A DNA stretch of 64,000 nt from Lysobacter solisilvae (GTDB lineage: Bacteria; Pseudomonadota; Gammaproteobacteria; Xanthomonadales; Xanthomonadaceae), in the NCBI RefSeq assembly GCF_016613535.2, contig NZ_CP071518.1, positions 1,178,001 to 1,242,000 on the forward strand, written 5' to 3'. The notes under the pieces are model-generated. The model saw only the letters and a program-made list of their open reading frames with translations. It ran no database searches and was not told the DNA's origin. The position numbers were made by a program, and so were the translations under genes. Below, in pieces: positions 29,661 through 38,275 of this stretch; the stretch's first letter is position 1; each line of letters begins with the position of its first letter.

Positions 29661-31079
29661 TCACGGGTTGCCCGCCTGCAGGGTGTCGCCGCTGAAATTG
29701 TCGTTCGCAGCCCGGCGCCGGCGCAGCCATCCGCGCAGCGCGCGCGGGGCCAGCTGCAGCGAGGTGAACGCGTAGATCATGCGGAAGATGCGCAGCCGCT
29801 TGAGCACCTGCGGGTTGTCGAACACGTCGCCTGCCAGCATCGAGATCACCGCCTGTTCCACCTGCCAGATGTTGCGTGGATTGTTGAACAGGTGCTGCAT
29901 GACGGGCGTGGTGAAGCGGTAGATGAACCACTGGAAGTGCTTCAGGCCGCGCTTGAGGCGCTTGACCATGGCCGCCTGCAGGGCCGCTTCCCGCCCCGGT
30001 TCGCGCAGCGCGCCGTCGACCACGTCGGCGGCCTGCTCGGCGCTGTTCATGCCCAGGTAGACACCCGAGGAGAACACCGGGTCGACGAAGGCGTAGGCGT
30101 CGCCCACCATCACCCAGCCCGGGCCGGTCATGCGCGAGCAGGTGTAGGAGTAATTGCCGGTGACGTGCACGGGCCCCACGCGCTGCGCGTCGTTCATGCG
30201 CGCCGCGACCTGGTGTTCGCCCAGCAGCGTCTTCATCAGGAACTGCTCGCTTTCCCCGCGGCGCTGCTTGAGGTACTCGGGGAAGCACACCGCGCCGATG
30301 CTCATCACGTCGTGCTGCAGCGGAATCAGCCACATCCAGCCGTGGTCGAAACGCTGCACGGTGATGTTGCCGCTGTCCTCGCCCGGGCGGCGCTCCACGC
30401 CGGTGAAGTGGCTGAAGATGGCCGCCGACTGGTGCTTGTCGTTCTTGCGCTTGAGCTTGAGCTGGCTGCCGAAGAAGGTGTCGCGGCCGCTGGCGTCGAC
30501 GACGTAGCGGGGCTGGACGGTAAAGGTGCTGCCGTCGTCATTGCGCGCGTGGGCCAGGCTGGGGCGGCCGTCGGCGCCGAATTCCATCTTCTCGACCTTG
30601 ACCCGTTCACGCGCGTCGGCGCCGCTGGCGCGGGCGTGGTTGAACAGGATCTGGTCGTATTCCTCGCGCTTGACCTGGTAGGCGTAGCCGAACTGCGGGT
30701 CCAGGGCGCGATCGAAGCGGAAGGTGTTGTAGTCCAGGCCGTTGCCCGTGCCGTCGCCCACGATCGGGAACTCCGCGCCGGGCTTGTAGGTGCCGATCGC
30801 CTTGACCTGCTCGAGCACGCCCAGGCGCTCGAGGATGGGCAGGTTCATCGGCAGCAGCGACTCGCCGATGTGGAAGCGCGGGTGGCTGCCCTTCTCCAGC
30901 AGCAGCACTTTCCAGCCCTTGCGGGCCAGGAACGTGGCGGCCGTGGAGCCGGCGGGCCCGCCGCCGATCACCAGCACGTCCACGGCGAGCGCAGGGGCGG
31001 CCGGGGACGCGGAATCGGAGGGGGTGGAAGGGGACGGCGAGGCCACCAAATCGGCGGCGGACGGGGTCGGATCGGTCAT
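29661..31079 (-). CDS. Flavin-dependent halogenase-like oxidoreductase 2 (tandem paralog)
   Basis: This 472-residue close paralog of the gene at 28166 is collinear along its whole length. GGGPAGSTAA, IGESLLPM, TYKPGAEF (Lys 99), DASGRDTFFGSQLKLKRK and GWMWLIP (residues 247-253) keep the FAD and halogenase signatures. An N-terminal Ser/Pro/Ala-rich extension of about 30 residues is unique to it. TATCAT lies six bases before ATG 31079, within the stretch TATCATGGCG also found before paralog 1. It is divergent from the acyl carrier protein gene, 88 bp away. The duplication suggests different positions or substrates; direct proof is lacking. Confidence 0.8.
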   Translation of the reverse strand: MTDPTPSAADLVASPSPSTPSDSASPAAPALAVDVLVIGGGPAGSTAATFLARKGWKVLLLEKGSHPRFHIGESLLPMNLPILERLGVLEQVKAIGTYKPGAEFPIVGDGTGNGLDYNTFRFDRALDPQFGYAYQVKREEYDQILFNHARASGADARERVKVEKMEFGADGRPSLAHARNDDGSTFTVQPRYVVDASGRDTFFGSQLKLKRKNDKHQSAAIFSHFTGVERRPGEDSGNITVQRFDHGWMWLIPLQHDVMSIGAVCFPEYLKQRRGESEQFLMKTLLGEHQVAARMNDAQRVGPVHVTGNYSYTCSRMTGPGWVMVGDAYAFVDPVFSSGVYLGMNSAEQAADVVDGALREPGREAALQAAMVKRLKRGLKHFQWFIYRFTTPVMQHLFNNPRNIWQVEQAVISMLAGDVFDNPQVLKRLRIFRMIYAFTSLQLAPRALRGWLRRRRAANDNFSGDTLQAGNP

Positions 31080-31167
31080 CGCGCCATGATAGTGGCTGTC
31101 ATGCTTGCTTGTCGGGGCCTGATGCTGGATCGTTGCGCCCCTTGCACGCGAACCACTGGATTTTCCG

Positions 31168-31452
31168 ATGTCCGATCAGCCCGCAGCCGTCCAGACGGCC
31201 CCCGAATCCGAACTGGCCCAGCTACTGGTGCAAAGTCTGAACCTGGAAGGCGTCGAGCCGTCTGGAATCGACCCGCAGGCCCCGCTGTTCGGTGAAGGCC
31301 TGGGTCTGGATTCGATCGACGCGCTGGAGCTGGCCCTGGCCATTTCGAAGGCCTACGGCTTCCAGCTGCGCTCGGACAGCGACGAGAACCGTCGCATCTT
31401 CGGCTCGCTGCGTTCGCTGTCGGCGCATATCCAGCAGCACCGGGCCGCCTGA
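31168..31452 (+). CDS. xanC: Acyl carrier protein of the aryl polyene locus (XanC-like)
   Basis: This 94-residue carrier protein has the phosphopantetheine site GLDSIDALE (serine near residue 49). It has the four-helix length and acidic character of type II carrier proteins and a slightly long N-terminus. It would hold the growing polyene and be activated by a phosphopantetheinyl transferase such as the one at 1.2 kb. It is the first gene of the rightward arm of the locus, 5 bp ahead of the next gene. No Shine-Dalgarno is evident. Confidence 0.88.
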   Translation: MSDQPAAVQTAPESELAQLLVQSLNLEGVEPSGIDPQAPLFGEGLGLDSIDALELALAISKAYGFQLRSDSDENRRIFGSLRSLSAHIQQHRAA

Positions 31453-31457
31453 GGCCC

Positions 31458-32162
31458 ATGAAGGCGGCGTTGGCGCGCCTGGCGCTGGCGCTCGCCTATC
31501 CCCCCCTGGCGCACTGGGCCAGCCACGACGGCGGCGGCGTGCCGGCCGGCATCGCACTGGCGGACCTGGTGCTGGTGATCCTGGTCGAGCCGCTGCTGCG
31601 CGGGCGCCCGTGGGCGCTGGCGCTGTTTGCCGTGATCCTCGCCGCCTTGTACGCGCTGGCCGGCACCGGCCACACCCAGACCCTGCTGCTGGCCCCGCCG
31701 GTGCTGTTCCTGGGCCTGCTGAGCTGGTTCTTCGGCCGCAGCCTGCGCGCGCCGCGGACCCCGGTGATCAGCCGGATCGTGTGCGCGCTGGAAGGCTACG
31801 TGCCGGCGCGGCTGCCCCCGGAGCTGGCCCGCTACACCCGTCGCCTGACCCTGGCCTGGTCGCTGGTGCTGGCGACCCTGGCGCTGGTGAACGCCGTGCT
31901 GGCCACCCTCGCCGTGCCGGGTGGCTTCGCCGATCGGCTGGGCCTGGTCGCGGCGGGTCCGCTGCCGGCCTGGGCGGTGCCGCGGGAGCGGTGGTCGCTG
32001 ATCGCCAACGTGCTCAACTACGGCATCGTCGGCGCCTTCTTCATGGGCGAGTACGTGCTCCGGCGCCGGTTCTTCCCGCATCGCCCCTACCGCCATTTCG
32101 GCGACTTCGTTGCGCAGCTGGCCCGGCTCGGGCCCGATTTCTGGCGCGGGCTGTTCCGTTAA
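31458..32162 (+). CDS. COG4648-type polytopic membrane protein of aryl polyene clusters
   Basis: This 234-residue integral membrane protein has about six hydrophobic segments and the motifs SWFFGRSLRAPRTPVISRI near residues 90-108 and PHRPYRHFGDFVAQL near the C-terminus. Proteins of this type recur in aryl polyene loci next to the carrier protein genes, but their role is unknown. It starts 5 bp after the carrier protein stop and is part of the rightward operon. Confidence 0.75.
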   Translation: MKAALARLALALAYPPLAHWASHDGGGVPAGIALADLVLVILVEPLLRGRPWALALFAVILAALYALAGTGHTQTLLLAPPVLFLGLLSWFFGRSLRAPRTPVISRIVCALEGYVPARLPPELARYTRRLTLAWSLVLATLALVNAVLATLAVPGGFADRLGLVAAGPLPAWAVPRERWSLIANVLNYGIVGAFFMGEYVLRRRFFPHRPYRHFGDFVAQLARLGPDFWRGLFR

Positions 32163-32299
32163 CCCCGGGCTGCGGCGGCCGATAAGGCCCTGAGACCCGC
32201 CTTCGCACAGCAATCGGCCCGCATTCGCCCCGCATTGGGGGCGGCGTGGCCCGGGCGTTGCATAATCCTCCCCGCCAGCAGTTCCGCGCGCCTTTTCCG

Positions 32300-32587
32300 A
32301 TGTCTTTCGCCATTCCGCACGACCACCCCTGCCTTCCCGGCCATTTTCCGGGGCACCCGCTGGTGCCCGGGGTGGTCCTGCTCGACCAGGTGGTGGGCCT
32401 GATCGAATCGACCCACGGCCCGCTGCGGCCGCTGCGCCTGCCGCAGGTGAAGTTCATGCAGCCGCTGCGCCCGGACGAGCCGGCGCGCATCGAGCTGGAC
32501 GGCGCGGGCCCGCGCTGGCGCTTCCGGGTGCTGCGCGAGGCCGACGGCGTGCTGCTGGCGTCGGGCGAACTGGTGGCCGGGGCATGA
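32300..32587 (+). CDS. Hot-dog-fold 3-hydroxyacyl-ACP dehydratase-like protein (small)
   Basis: This 95-residue protein has the FabZ/FabA-type active-site region HFPGHPLVPGVVLLDQ near residues 14-29, including the catalytic-type histidine and the VPGV turn. It is shorter than FabZ and resembles the small dehydratases of aryl polyene clusters. It would remove water from the 3-hydroxyacyl chain to form each double bond. ATG 32300 fits the fold start. A -10-like CATAAT at 32261-32266 could provide a promoter in the 137-bp gap before it. The stop overlaps the acyltransferase start (ATGA). Confidence 0.8.
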   Translation: MSFAIPHDHPCLPGHFPGHPLVPGVVLLDQVVGLIESTHGPLRPLRLPQVKFMQPLRPDEPARIELDGAGPRWRFRVLREADGVLLASGELVAGA

Positions 32588-33555
32588 GCGCGAACTGGAA
32601 GCAGCGTCCCGAGGGCGGCGGCTATTTCGCGATCTGGTTGATCCGCACCATCGCCCGCCGTGGCGGACGGGTGGTGTCGCGGCTGCTGCTGTACCCGATC
32701 ACGCTCTACTTCCTGGTGATGCGCGGGCCCGAGCGCCGTGCCTCGCTCGCCTACCTGGCGCGCGTGCTGCCGCACCCGCCCGGCCTGCGCCACGTGGCGC
32801 GGCACATCCACACGTTCGCCTCGACGATCCTGGACCGCGTGTTCCTGCTCAGCGGCCAGCTGCAGCGCTTCGACATCCACGTCACCGGCGTGGAACCCCT
32901 GCACGAACTGCTCGATCGCGGGCAGGGCGTGCTGGTGTTCGGTTCCCACCTGGGCAGCTTCGACGCGCTGCGCGTGCTTGCCACGCGCAGGCCGGACATC
33001 AAGGTGCGCGTGCTGCTGGACAAGAAGCACAACGCGGCCGTGCAGCACATGCTCGATGCGCTGAACCCCGAACTGGCCAACGCCATCATCGACGCCGGCC
33101 AGGATGGCCCGTCGATCGTGCTGGCGATCAAGGAAGCGCTGGATGAAGGCGCGCTGGTGGCGCTGCTGGTGGACCGCGCCGGGCCGGGCGAGCCGTCGAT
33201 GGTCGCGCCGCTGCTGGGCGGCGAGGCCCGCTTCCCGACGGCGCCGTGGCTGATCGCCGCCACCCTGCGCGTCCCGGTCACCCTGGCCTTCGGCCTGTAC
33301 CGCGGCGGCAACCGCTACGACCTGGTCTTCGAGTCGTTCAGCGCAGGGCTATCGATCCCCCGTCATAACCGCGCCGTGGTGCTGGCCCAACAGGTCCAGG
33401 ACTACGCCCGTCGCCTGCAGCACCATGCCCAGCAGGCGCCCTACAACTGGTTCAACTTCTACGACTTCTGGCAGACCGATGACGCGACCCCTGCTCCGCA
33501 TGCTCCCGGCGACGCTCCTGCTGGCCGTCGGCTTCCTGCAGGCCGCACCGCCTGA
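32584..33555 (+). CDS. LpxL/HtrB-like acyltransferase of the pigment locus
   Basis: This 323-residue lysophospholipid acyltransferase-type protein has a membrane segment near residues 35-55, a GSHLGSFDALR region with the HxxxxD active-site arrangement (GSH-LGSFD), and LLVDRAGPGE plus FYDFW near the C-terminus. In aryl polyene pathways such enzymes are thought to attach the acyl chain to a lipid-like carrier. The last ~25 residues are Pro/Ala-rich and overlap the next gene by 77 bp. That is unusually long for this otherwise tightly packed operon. Confidence 0.82.
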   Translation: MSANWKQRPEGGGYFAIWLIRTIARRGGRVVSRLLLYPITLYFLVMRGPERRASLAYLARVLPHPPGLRHVARHIHTFASTILDRVFLLSGQLQRFDIHVTGVEPLHELLDRGQGVLVFGSHLGSFDALRVLATRRPDIKVRVLLDKKHNAAVQHMLDALNPELANAIIDAGQDGPSIVLAIKEALDEGALVALLVDRAGPGEPSMVAPLLGGEARFPTAPWLIAATLRVPVTLAFGLYRGGNRYDLVFESFSAGLSIPRHNRAVVLAQQVQDYARRLQHHAQQAPYNWFNFYDFWQTDDATPAPHAPGDAPAGRRLPAGRTA

Positions 33556-34165
33556 GTCGGCACACGCGCGCGCCGAAACGACCACCGCCGCGGCGGACGC
33601 CAGCTGGATCCTGGCCCGGCTCGCGCGGCCGGCGCCGATGCGCACGGCCTTCGTCGAACTGCGCGGCAGCCGCCTGCTGAAGAAGCCGCTGCGCCTGCAG
33701 GGCGAATACCGGCGGCCCGACGCGGACACGCTGGTGCGCGAAGTCACCGCGCCCTACCCGGAGACCACGGTGATCCGCGCCGGCGAAGTGGTGATCACGC
33801 GCGACGCCAGGGCGCCGCGCCGCTTCTCGCTGGCCCGCGCGCCGGAACTGGCCGGCCTGCAGGCCAGCTTCGGTGCCCTGCTCGCCGGAGACCGCGTCGC
33901 GCTGGAACGGACCTACCGGCTGGCTACCGACGGGACCCGCGCCCGCTGGACCATGACGCTCACCCCGCGCGATGCGGCGCTGGCCGCGCGCCTGCAGTCG
34001 GTCACGCTGTACGGCCGCGGCGCCGAACTGCGTTGCATCGAGACCCAGCCCACCCGCGGTGAAACCCAGCGCACGCTGCTGGCCGGCGCCGCCGAGACGG
34101 CGCGCAACGTCACCGCCGCCGGTGCCCTCGCCACGCTGTGCTACGGCGGCGCCAAGCCGCAATAG
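33479..34165 (+). CDS. LolA-like exported protein of the pigment locus
   Basis: This 228-residue protein has a signal peptide (MTRPLLRMLPATLLLAVGFLQA, cleavage before residue ~35). Its LolA-related fold is recognisable by FVELRGSRLLKKPLRLQGEYRRPD and by the alternating beta-strand pattern that follows. LolA-like proteins of aryl polyene clusters are believed to help move the lipid-linked pigment across the periplasm. The ATG lies inside the 3' end of the acyltransferase gene (77-bp overlap), implying translational coupling. The C-terminal cysteine in LCYGG is a notable detail of unknown meaning. Confidence 0.8.
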   Translation: MTRPLLRMLPATLLLAVGFLQAAPPESAHARAETTTAAADASWILARLARPAPMRTAFVELRGSRLLKKPLRLQGEYRRPDADTLVREVTAPYPETTVIRAGEVVITRDARAPRRFSLARAPELAGLQASFGALLAGDRVALERTYRLATDGTRARWTMTLTPRDAALAARLQSVTLYGRGAELRCIETQPTRGETQRTLLAGAAETARNVTAAGALATLCYGGAKPQ

Positions 34166-34261
34166 GCCAGAGCGCTGACCGATCGCGCGGTTCCGGCTGG
34201 CGCCGGGCCTGCGCGCCGACGCGGCGAGCGATAATCCGGCACCCGCCGACGAAGGATCCCG

Positions 34262-34357
34262 ATGCGCTTCGCCTTGCCCTGTCCCCGCGCTGGAATGCCG
34301 GTACCGCCGCGCGCCGTCGCGGCTGCTGAACCGATCGCAGCCGGATCGGGCGCGTGA
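34262..34357 (+). CDS. Possible 31-codon leader frame upstream of the MMPL exporter
   Basis: ATG 34262 is preceded by AAGGA at good spacing and opens a 31-codon frame (MRFALPCPRAG at the start) whose TGA overlaps the GTG start of the exporter gene. It could be a coupling cistron, or the true N-terminus of the exporter displaced by a sequencing slip. The residues do not look like a membrane start. Evidence is only the ribosome binding site and the overlap. Confidence 0.3.
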   Translation: MRFALPCPRAGMPVPPRAVAAAEPIAAGSGA

Positions 34358-36957
34358 AATCGAACGCTTCCCGCCTGCTCGTCGCCGTGGCCTGGCTGGC
34401 CCTGCTGGTCCTCGCCGGCTGGTCGCTGGGCCAGCGCCTGGAACTGAGCGGCGACCTGCGCAAGTTCATGCCGTCGGCCGAAACGCCCGCGCAGAAGCTG
34501 CTGATCGACGAACTCGGCGAAGGCCCCGGCTCCCGCCTGCTGCTGGTCGCGCTGACCGGTGCCGATGCGCAGACGCTGGCCGCGCAGTCGACCGCGCTGC
34601 GCGCGCAGCTGGCCGCGCAACCGGATTTCAAGCTGGTGGCCAACGGGGGTGAAGCAGGACTCGATGCCTTCCCCGAGCACCTGCGTCCCTACCGCTATCT
34701 GCTCAGCGACACGCTGGACACGCAGGTCTTCGACCGCGAGTTCCTGGCCGGCGAGCTGAGCCAGCGCGCGCAGGACCTGGGCTCGCCGGCGGCCGGCCTG
34801 ATCGAGCCCCTGCTGCCCGCCGACCCGACACTGGAGACGCTGCGCCTTGCCGAGTCCTGGCAGCCGGCCAATGCGCCCCAACGCCTGCATGGCGTCTGGT
34901 TCGACCGGGCCGGACGCGAAGCGCTGCTGGCGATCGAGACGCGCGCCGCCGGCTTCGACCCGACCGGGCAGCAGCTGGCGCTGGCGGCGATCCGCCAGGG
35001 CTTCGATGCCGTGCGCGGCGACACGGGCACCCGGCTCACGGTCAGCGGCCCGGGCGCGTTCTCCGAGGAGATCGGCGGCCGCACCGCGCGCGAGGCGAGC
35101 TGGATCGGCACCGTCGATGGCGTGATCTTCGCGCTGCTGCTGTGGCTGGCCTACCGCAGCTGGAAGATGCCGCTGCTGGGCGCGCTGCCACTGGCCAGCG
35201 GCGGACTGGCGGGGCTGGGCGCGGTGACGCTGCTGTTCGATGGCGTGCACGGCATCACCGTGGCCTTCGGGTTCACCCTGATCGGCGTCGCGCAGGACTA
35301 TCCGATCCACCTGTTCTCGCACCAGCGCGCCGGGCTGTCGCCATGGGCCAGTGCGCGGGCGCTGTGGCCGACGCTGGGCACCGGCGTGGCCTCGACCTGC
35401 ATCGCCTACCTCACCTTCATGGTCTCGGGCGTGGAAGGCCTGCGCCAGCTGGCGGTGTTCACCATCTTCGGCCTGGGCGTGGCGGCCCTGACCACGCGAT
35501 TCGCGTTGCCCGGCCTGATCGATCCGGCGCCGCGCGACGCGGCGGACGCGCGCTGGGTGACCCGCGCGTGGGCGTCACTGGCGCGCATGCCGCGGCTGGG
35601 CGTCATCGGCGGCGGCGTGCTGGCCGCGCTCGCCGTGGCGGTCGCCGCGTTCGCGCCCGGGCCGTTCTGGCAGAACGACCTGTCGAAACTGACCCCGGTG
35701 CCGGCGGCGGCGCTGGCCCGAGATGCGCAGTTGCGCGCCGAACTGGGCGCGCCCGACGTGCGCTACGTGATGACGCTCGGCGGCGCCGATGCGCAGGCCG
35801 CGCTGCGCGCCAGTGAGCGCCTGCTGCCCGCGCTGGAGAAGCTGCGCGACACCGGCAAGATCGCGGGCTTCGACCTCGCCGCGCGTTACCTGCCCAGCCA
35901 GGCCACGCAGCTCGCCCGGCAGGCGCGGCTGCCCGAGCGTGAACCGCTGCGGCGGGCGCTGGCGGCGGCGGTCGCGGCCAGCCCGTTCGAGGCCGATGCC
36001 TTTGCGCCCTTCCTCGACGATGCGGCGACGGCAAAGGCCGCCGCACCCCTCGCGCCCGCCGACCTGGCGGGAACGCCGCTGGCGGCGAGCGTCGGCGGCC
36101 TGCTGCTCGAGCGCGAAGGCCACGCGACCGCGCTGGTATCGCTCAGCGGCCTGCAGGATCCCGCCGCGGTTGCGCGCGTGGCGGCCGCGCACGGGGCGCA
36201 GCTGCTCGACATGAAGGGCGCATCCGAATCGCTGGTCGCGCAGTACCGTCAGCGGGTCCTGTGGGCGCTGGCCCTGGCCGCCGTGCTGCTGGCGGCCACC
36301 GTGTGGGTCGCGCTGCGCCAGGTGCACCGTGTCGTGCGCGTGCTCGCGCCGATGGCGCTCACCACGCTGCTGCTGCTGGCGATCCTGCGCGGCCTGGGCG
36401 TGGAACTGAACCTGTTCCACCTGGTGGCGCTGATCCTGGCCGCCGGACTGGGCCTGGACTACGCCCTGTTCTTCGAACACGCCGGCGACGACCGCGCCGA
36501 ACAGCTGCGCACGCTGCACGCCGTGGTGGTGTGCAGCCTCACCACGCTGGTGGTGTTCAGCCTGCTGGCGATGTCCAGCATCCCGGTGCTGCGCGCGATC
36601 GGCAGCACGGTCGCGCTCGGCGTGGCCTGCAACTTCGTGCTCGCCCTGCTGATCACCCGACAGCCGATCCCGACCCGGGAGACCCGGGAAGCCCCCAAAG
36701 GCCCCGGCGATAGCGATGCCGCGTCCGCGGCCGCCGTCAATAAAACAGCGACCCGGGAAGCACCCAAAGACCCCGGCGATAGCGATGCCGCGTCCGCGGC
36801 CGTCGCCAATGAAACGACCCGGGACGAACCCAGAATCCCCAGCGACAGCGATGCCGCGTCCGCGCCCGTCGTCAACAAAACAACGACCGGCGAGACAACT
36901 CCCGGCGAAAGCGACGCCGCGCCCGCCACCAGTGACGCATCGGCGCGTTCCCCATGA
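34354..36957 (+). CDS. MMPL/RND-type exporter of the pigment locus
   Basis: This 867-residue polytopic protein has the two-fold MMPL arrangement: a membrane helix near residue 10, a large periplasmic loop, and five to six helices around 250-390. After a helix near 420 the second half repeats this, ending with FHLVALILAAGLGLDYALFFEH and helices to about residue 765. Such proteins export lipids or pigments and accompany aryl polyene genes. GTG 34354 is the start consistent with the first helix. The C-terminal ~95 residues are hydrophilic and built from 22-23-residue repeats. The stop overlaps the next start (ATGA). Confidence 0.87.
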   Translation: MKSNASRLLVAVAWLALLVLAGWSLGQRLELSGDLRKFMPSAETPAQKLLIDELGEGPGSRLLLVALTGADAQTLAAQSTALRAQLAAQPDFKLVANGGEAGLDAFPEHLRPYRYLLSDTLDTQVFDREFLAGELSQRAQDLGSPAAGLIEPLLPADPTLETLRLAESWQPANAPQRLHGVWFDRAGREALLAIETRAAGFDPTGQQLALAAIRQGFDAVRGDTGTRLTVSGPGAFSEEIGGRTAREASWIGTVDGVIFALLLWLAYRSWKMPLLGALPLASGGLAGLGAVTLLFDGVHGITVAFGFTLIGVAQDYPIHLFSHQRAGLSPWASARALWPTLGTGVASTCIAYLTFMVSGVEGLRQLAVFTIFGLGVAALTTRFALPGLIDPAPRDAADARWVTRAWASLARMPRLGVIGGGVLAALAVAVAAFAPGPFWQNDLSKLTPVPAAALARDAQLRAELGAPDVRYVMTLGGADAQAALRASERLLPALEKLRDTGKIAGFDLAARYLPSQATQLARQARLPEREPLRRALAAAVAASPFEADAFAPFLDDAATAKAAAPLAPADLAGTPLAASVGGLLLEREGHATALVSLSGLQDPAAVARVAAAHGAQLLDMKGASESLVAQYRQRVLWALALAAVLLAATVWVALRQVHRVVRVLAPMALTTLLLLAILRGLGVELNLFHLVALILAAGLGLDYALFFEHAGDDRAEQLRTLHAVVVCSLTTLVVFSLLAMSSIPVLRAIGSTVALGVACNFVLALLITRQPIPTRETREAPKGPGDSDAASAAAVNKTATREAPKDPGDSDAASAAVANETTRDEPRIPSDSDAASAPVVNKTTTGETTPGESDAAPATSDASARSP
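36681..36940 (+). repeat. 66-69 bp in-frame tandem repeat in the exporter C-terminus
   Basis: Copies begin at 36681, 36750, 36816 and (partial) 36885. Each reads GACCCGGGAAG early and contains GCGATAGCGATGCCGCGTCC, encoding TREAP-K-P-GDSDAASA-VNKT-like units. Length differences are multiples of three, so copy-number change keeps the frame. The encoded tail follows the last membrane helix and is predicted disordered and acidic. Confidence 0.85.
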
Positions 36958-37400
36958 CCGCACCGGCCATCATTCCCCGCGACGACATCCTGACCCTCGT
37001 CCCCCACCAGGGCGCGATGTGCCTGTGGGACGAAGTGGTCGAATGGGATGCGCAGGCCGTGCGGCTGCGCGCGTTCAACCACATCCATGCCGATCACCCG
37101 CTGCGCAGCGCGGGACGCCTGCATGCCGTGCACCTGTGCGAGTACGGTGCGCAGGCGATGGCGGTCCACGGCGGCCTGCGTGCGCGCGAAGGCGGCGGCC
37201 GCGCGGCGGCCGGCGTGCTGGTCGCGCTGCGCGGCGTGGAGCTGCACGTCGAGCGCATCGATGAGCTGCACGGTCCGCTCGAGTGCCACGCCCATGTCCT
37301 GGTGGAAGGCGAGGGCAGCCAGCAGTACGCCTTCCAGATCCACCACCGCGACACGCTGCTGGCCACGGGCCGCGCGGCGGTCATGCTGCAGCAGCCCTGA
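36954..37400 (+). CDS. Hot-dog-fold dehydratase of the aryl polyene locus (ApeP-like)
   Basis: This 148-residue protein has the N-terminal pattern LVPHQGAMCLWDEVVEWD near residues 15-32 (the PH-x-G-x-M-x-L signature of ApeP/FabZ-like hot-dog proteins) and HLCEYGAQAMAVHGGL near residues 60-75. It would act as the second dehydratase in polyene extension. It overlaps the exporter by ATGA and precedes the FabG-like reductase by 61 bp. Confidence 0.82.
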   Translation: MTAPAIIPRDDILTLVPHQGAMCLWDEVVEWDAQAVRLRAFNHIHADHPLRSAGRLHAVHLCEYGAQAMAVHGGLRAREGGGRAAAGVLVALRGVELHVERIDELHGPLECHAHVLVEGEGSQQYAFQIHHRDTLLATGRAAVMLQQP

Positions 37401-37461
37401 GCGGACACACGCGAATGAACGAACCCGGTTTCCCGATTTCCCCGGCCTTCCGGTGGCCGCG

Positions 37462-38199
37462 ATGAGCGCGTCGGCGACGGTCCGGCGCGCGCTGGTCACC
37501 GGTGGCAGCGGCGACCTGGGCGCGGCCATCTGCCGCGCGCTGGCGCAGGCCGGCTGCGAGGTGGTCGTGCACGCCAATGCCCAGCTCGGGCGCGCCCAGG
37601 CCCTCGCGGATGAGATCGTCGCCGCCGGCGGCCGCGCGCAGGCCGTGGCCTTCGATGTCGCCGACGGCCAGGCCACGCGGACGGCGCTGGAAGCGCTGCT
37701 GGCGGACGGCCCGTTCCAGGTATTGGTCAACAACGCCGGCATCCACGACGACGCGCCGATGGCCGGCATGTCCGATGCGCAGTGGAAGCGGGTCATCGAC
37801 GTGTCGCTGCACGGCTTCTTCCACGTCACCCAGCCGCTGCTGCTGCCGATGGCGCGCACGCGCTGGGGCCGGATCGTCAGCGTGTCGAGCGTGGCCGCGG
37901 TGCTGGGCAACCGGGGCCAGACCAACTACGCGGCCGCCAAGGCCGCGCTGCACGGCGCCAGCAAGTCGCTGGCGCGCGAAATGGGCTCGCGCGGCATCAC
38001 GGTGAATGTCGTGGCGCCGGGCGTGATCGAAGGCCGGATGGCGGCGGCGGCGTTTCCGCCGGAGGCCATCCGCCAGATGGTGCCGTCCGCGCGCGCGGGC
38101 CGGCCGGAAGAAGTGGCGGCCCTGGTGGCGTTCCTGTGCTCGGACCTGGCCGGCTACATCAATGGCCAAGTCGTCGGCATCGATGGCGGGATGAGCTGA
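37462..38199 (+). CDS. FabG-like 3-ketoacyl-ACP reductase of the pigment locus
   Basis: This 245-residue short-chain dehydrogenase has the NADPH-binding TGGSGDLGAAI near the N-terminus, NNAGIHDD near residue 87, and the catalytic Ser (VSVSSVAAVLGNRGQ), Tyr and Lys (TNYAAAKA). The C-terminal GYINGQVVGIDGGMS matches FabG. It would reduce the 3-keto group after each condensation. ATG 37462 is selected by the start of the fold. A 16-codon frame from 37414 ends in a TGA overlapping it. Confidence 0.9.
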   Translation: MSASATVRRALVTGGSGDLGAAICRALAQAGCEVVVHANAQLGRAQALADEIVAAGGRAQAVAFDVADGQATRTALEALLADGPFQVLVNNAGIHDDAPMAGMSDAQWKRVIDVSLHGFFHVTQPLLLPMARTRWGRIVSVSSVAAVLGNRGQTNYAAAKAALHGASKSLAREMGSRGITVNVVAPGVIEGRMAAAAFPPEAIRQMVPSARAGRPEEVAALVAFLCSDLAGYINGQVVGIDGGMS

Positions 38200-38275
38200 G
38201 CCACGCCCGCGCCGCGCAGCGACGCGTGGTTCATGGTCGCGGGCGGACCATGGGCCCATCTCCGCGGAGGCCGCC

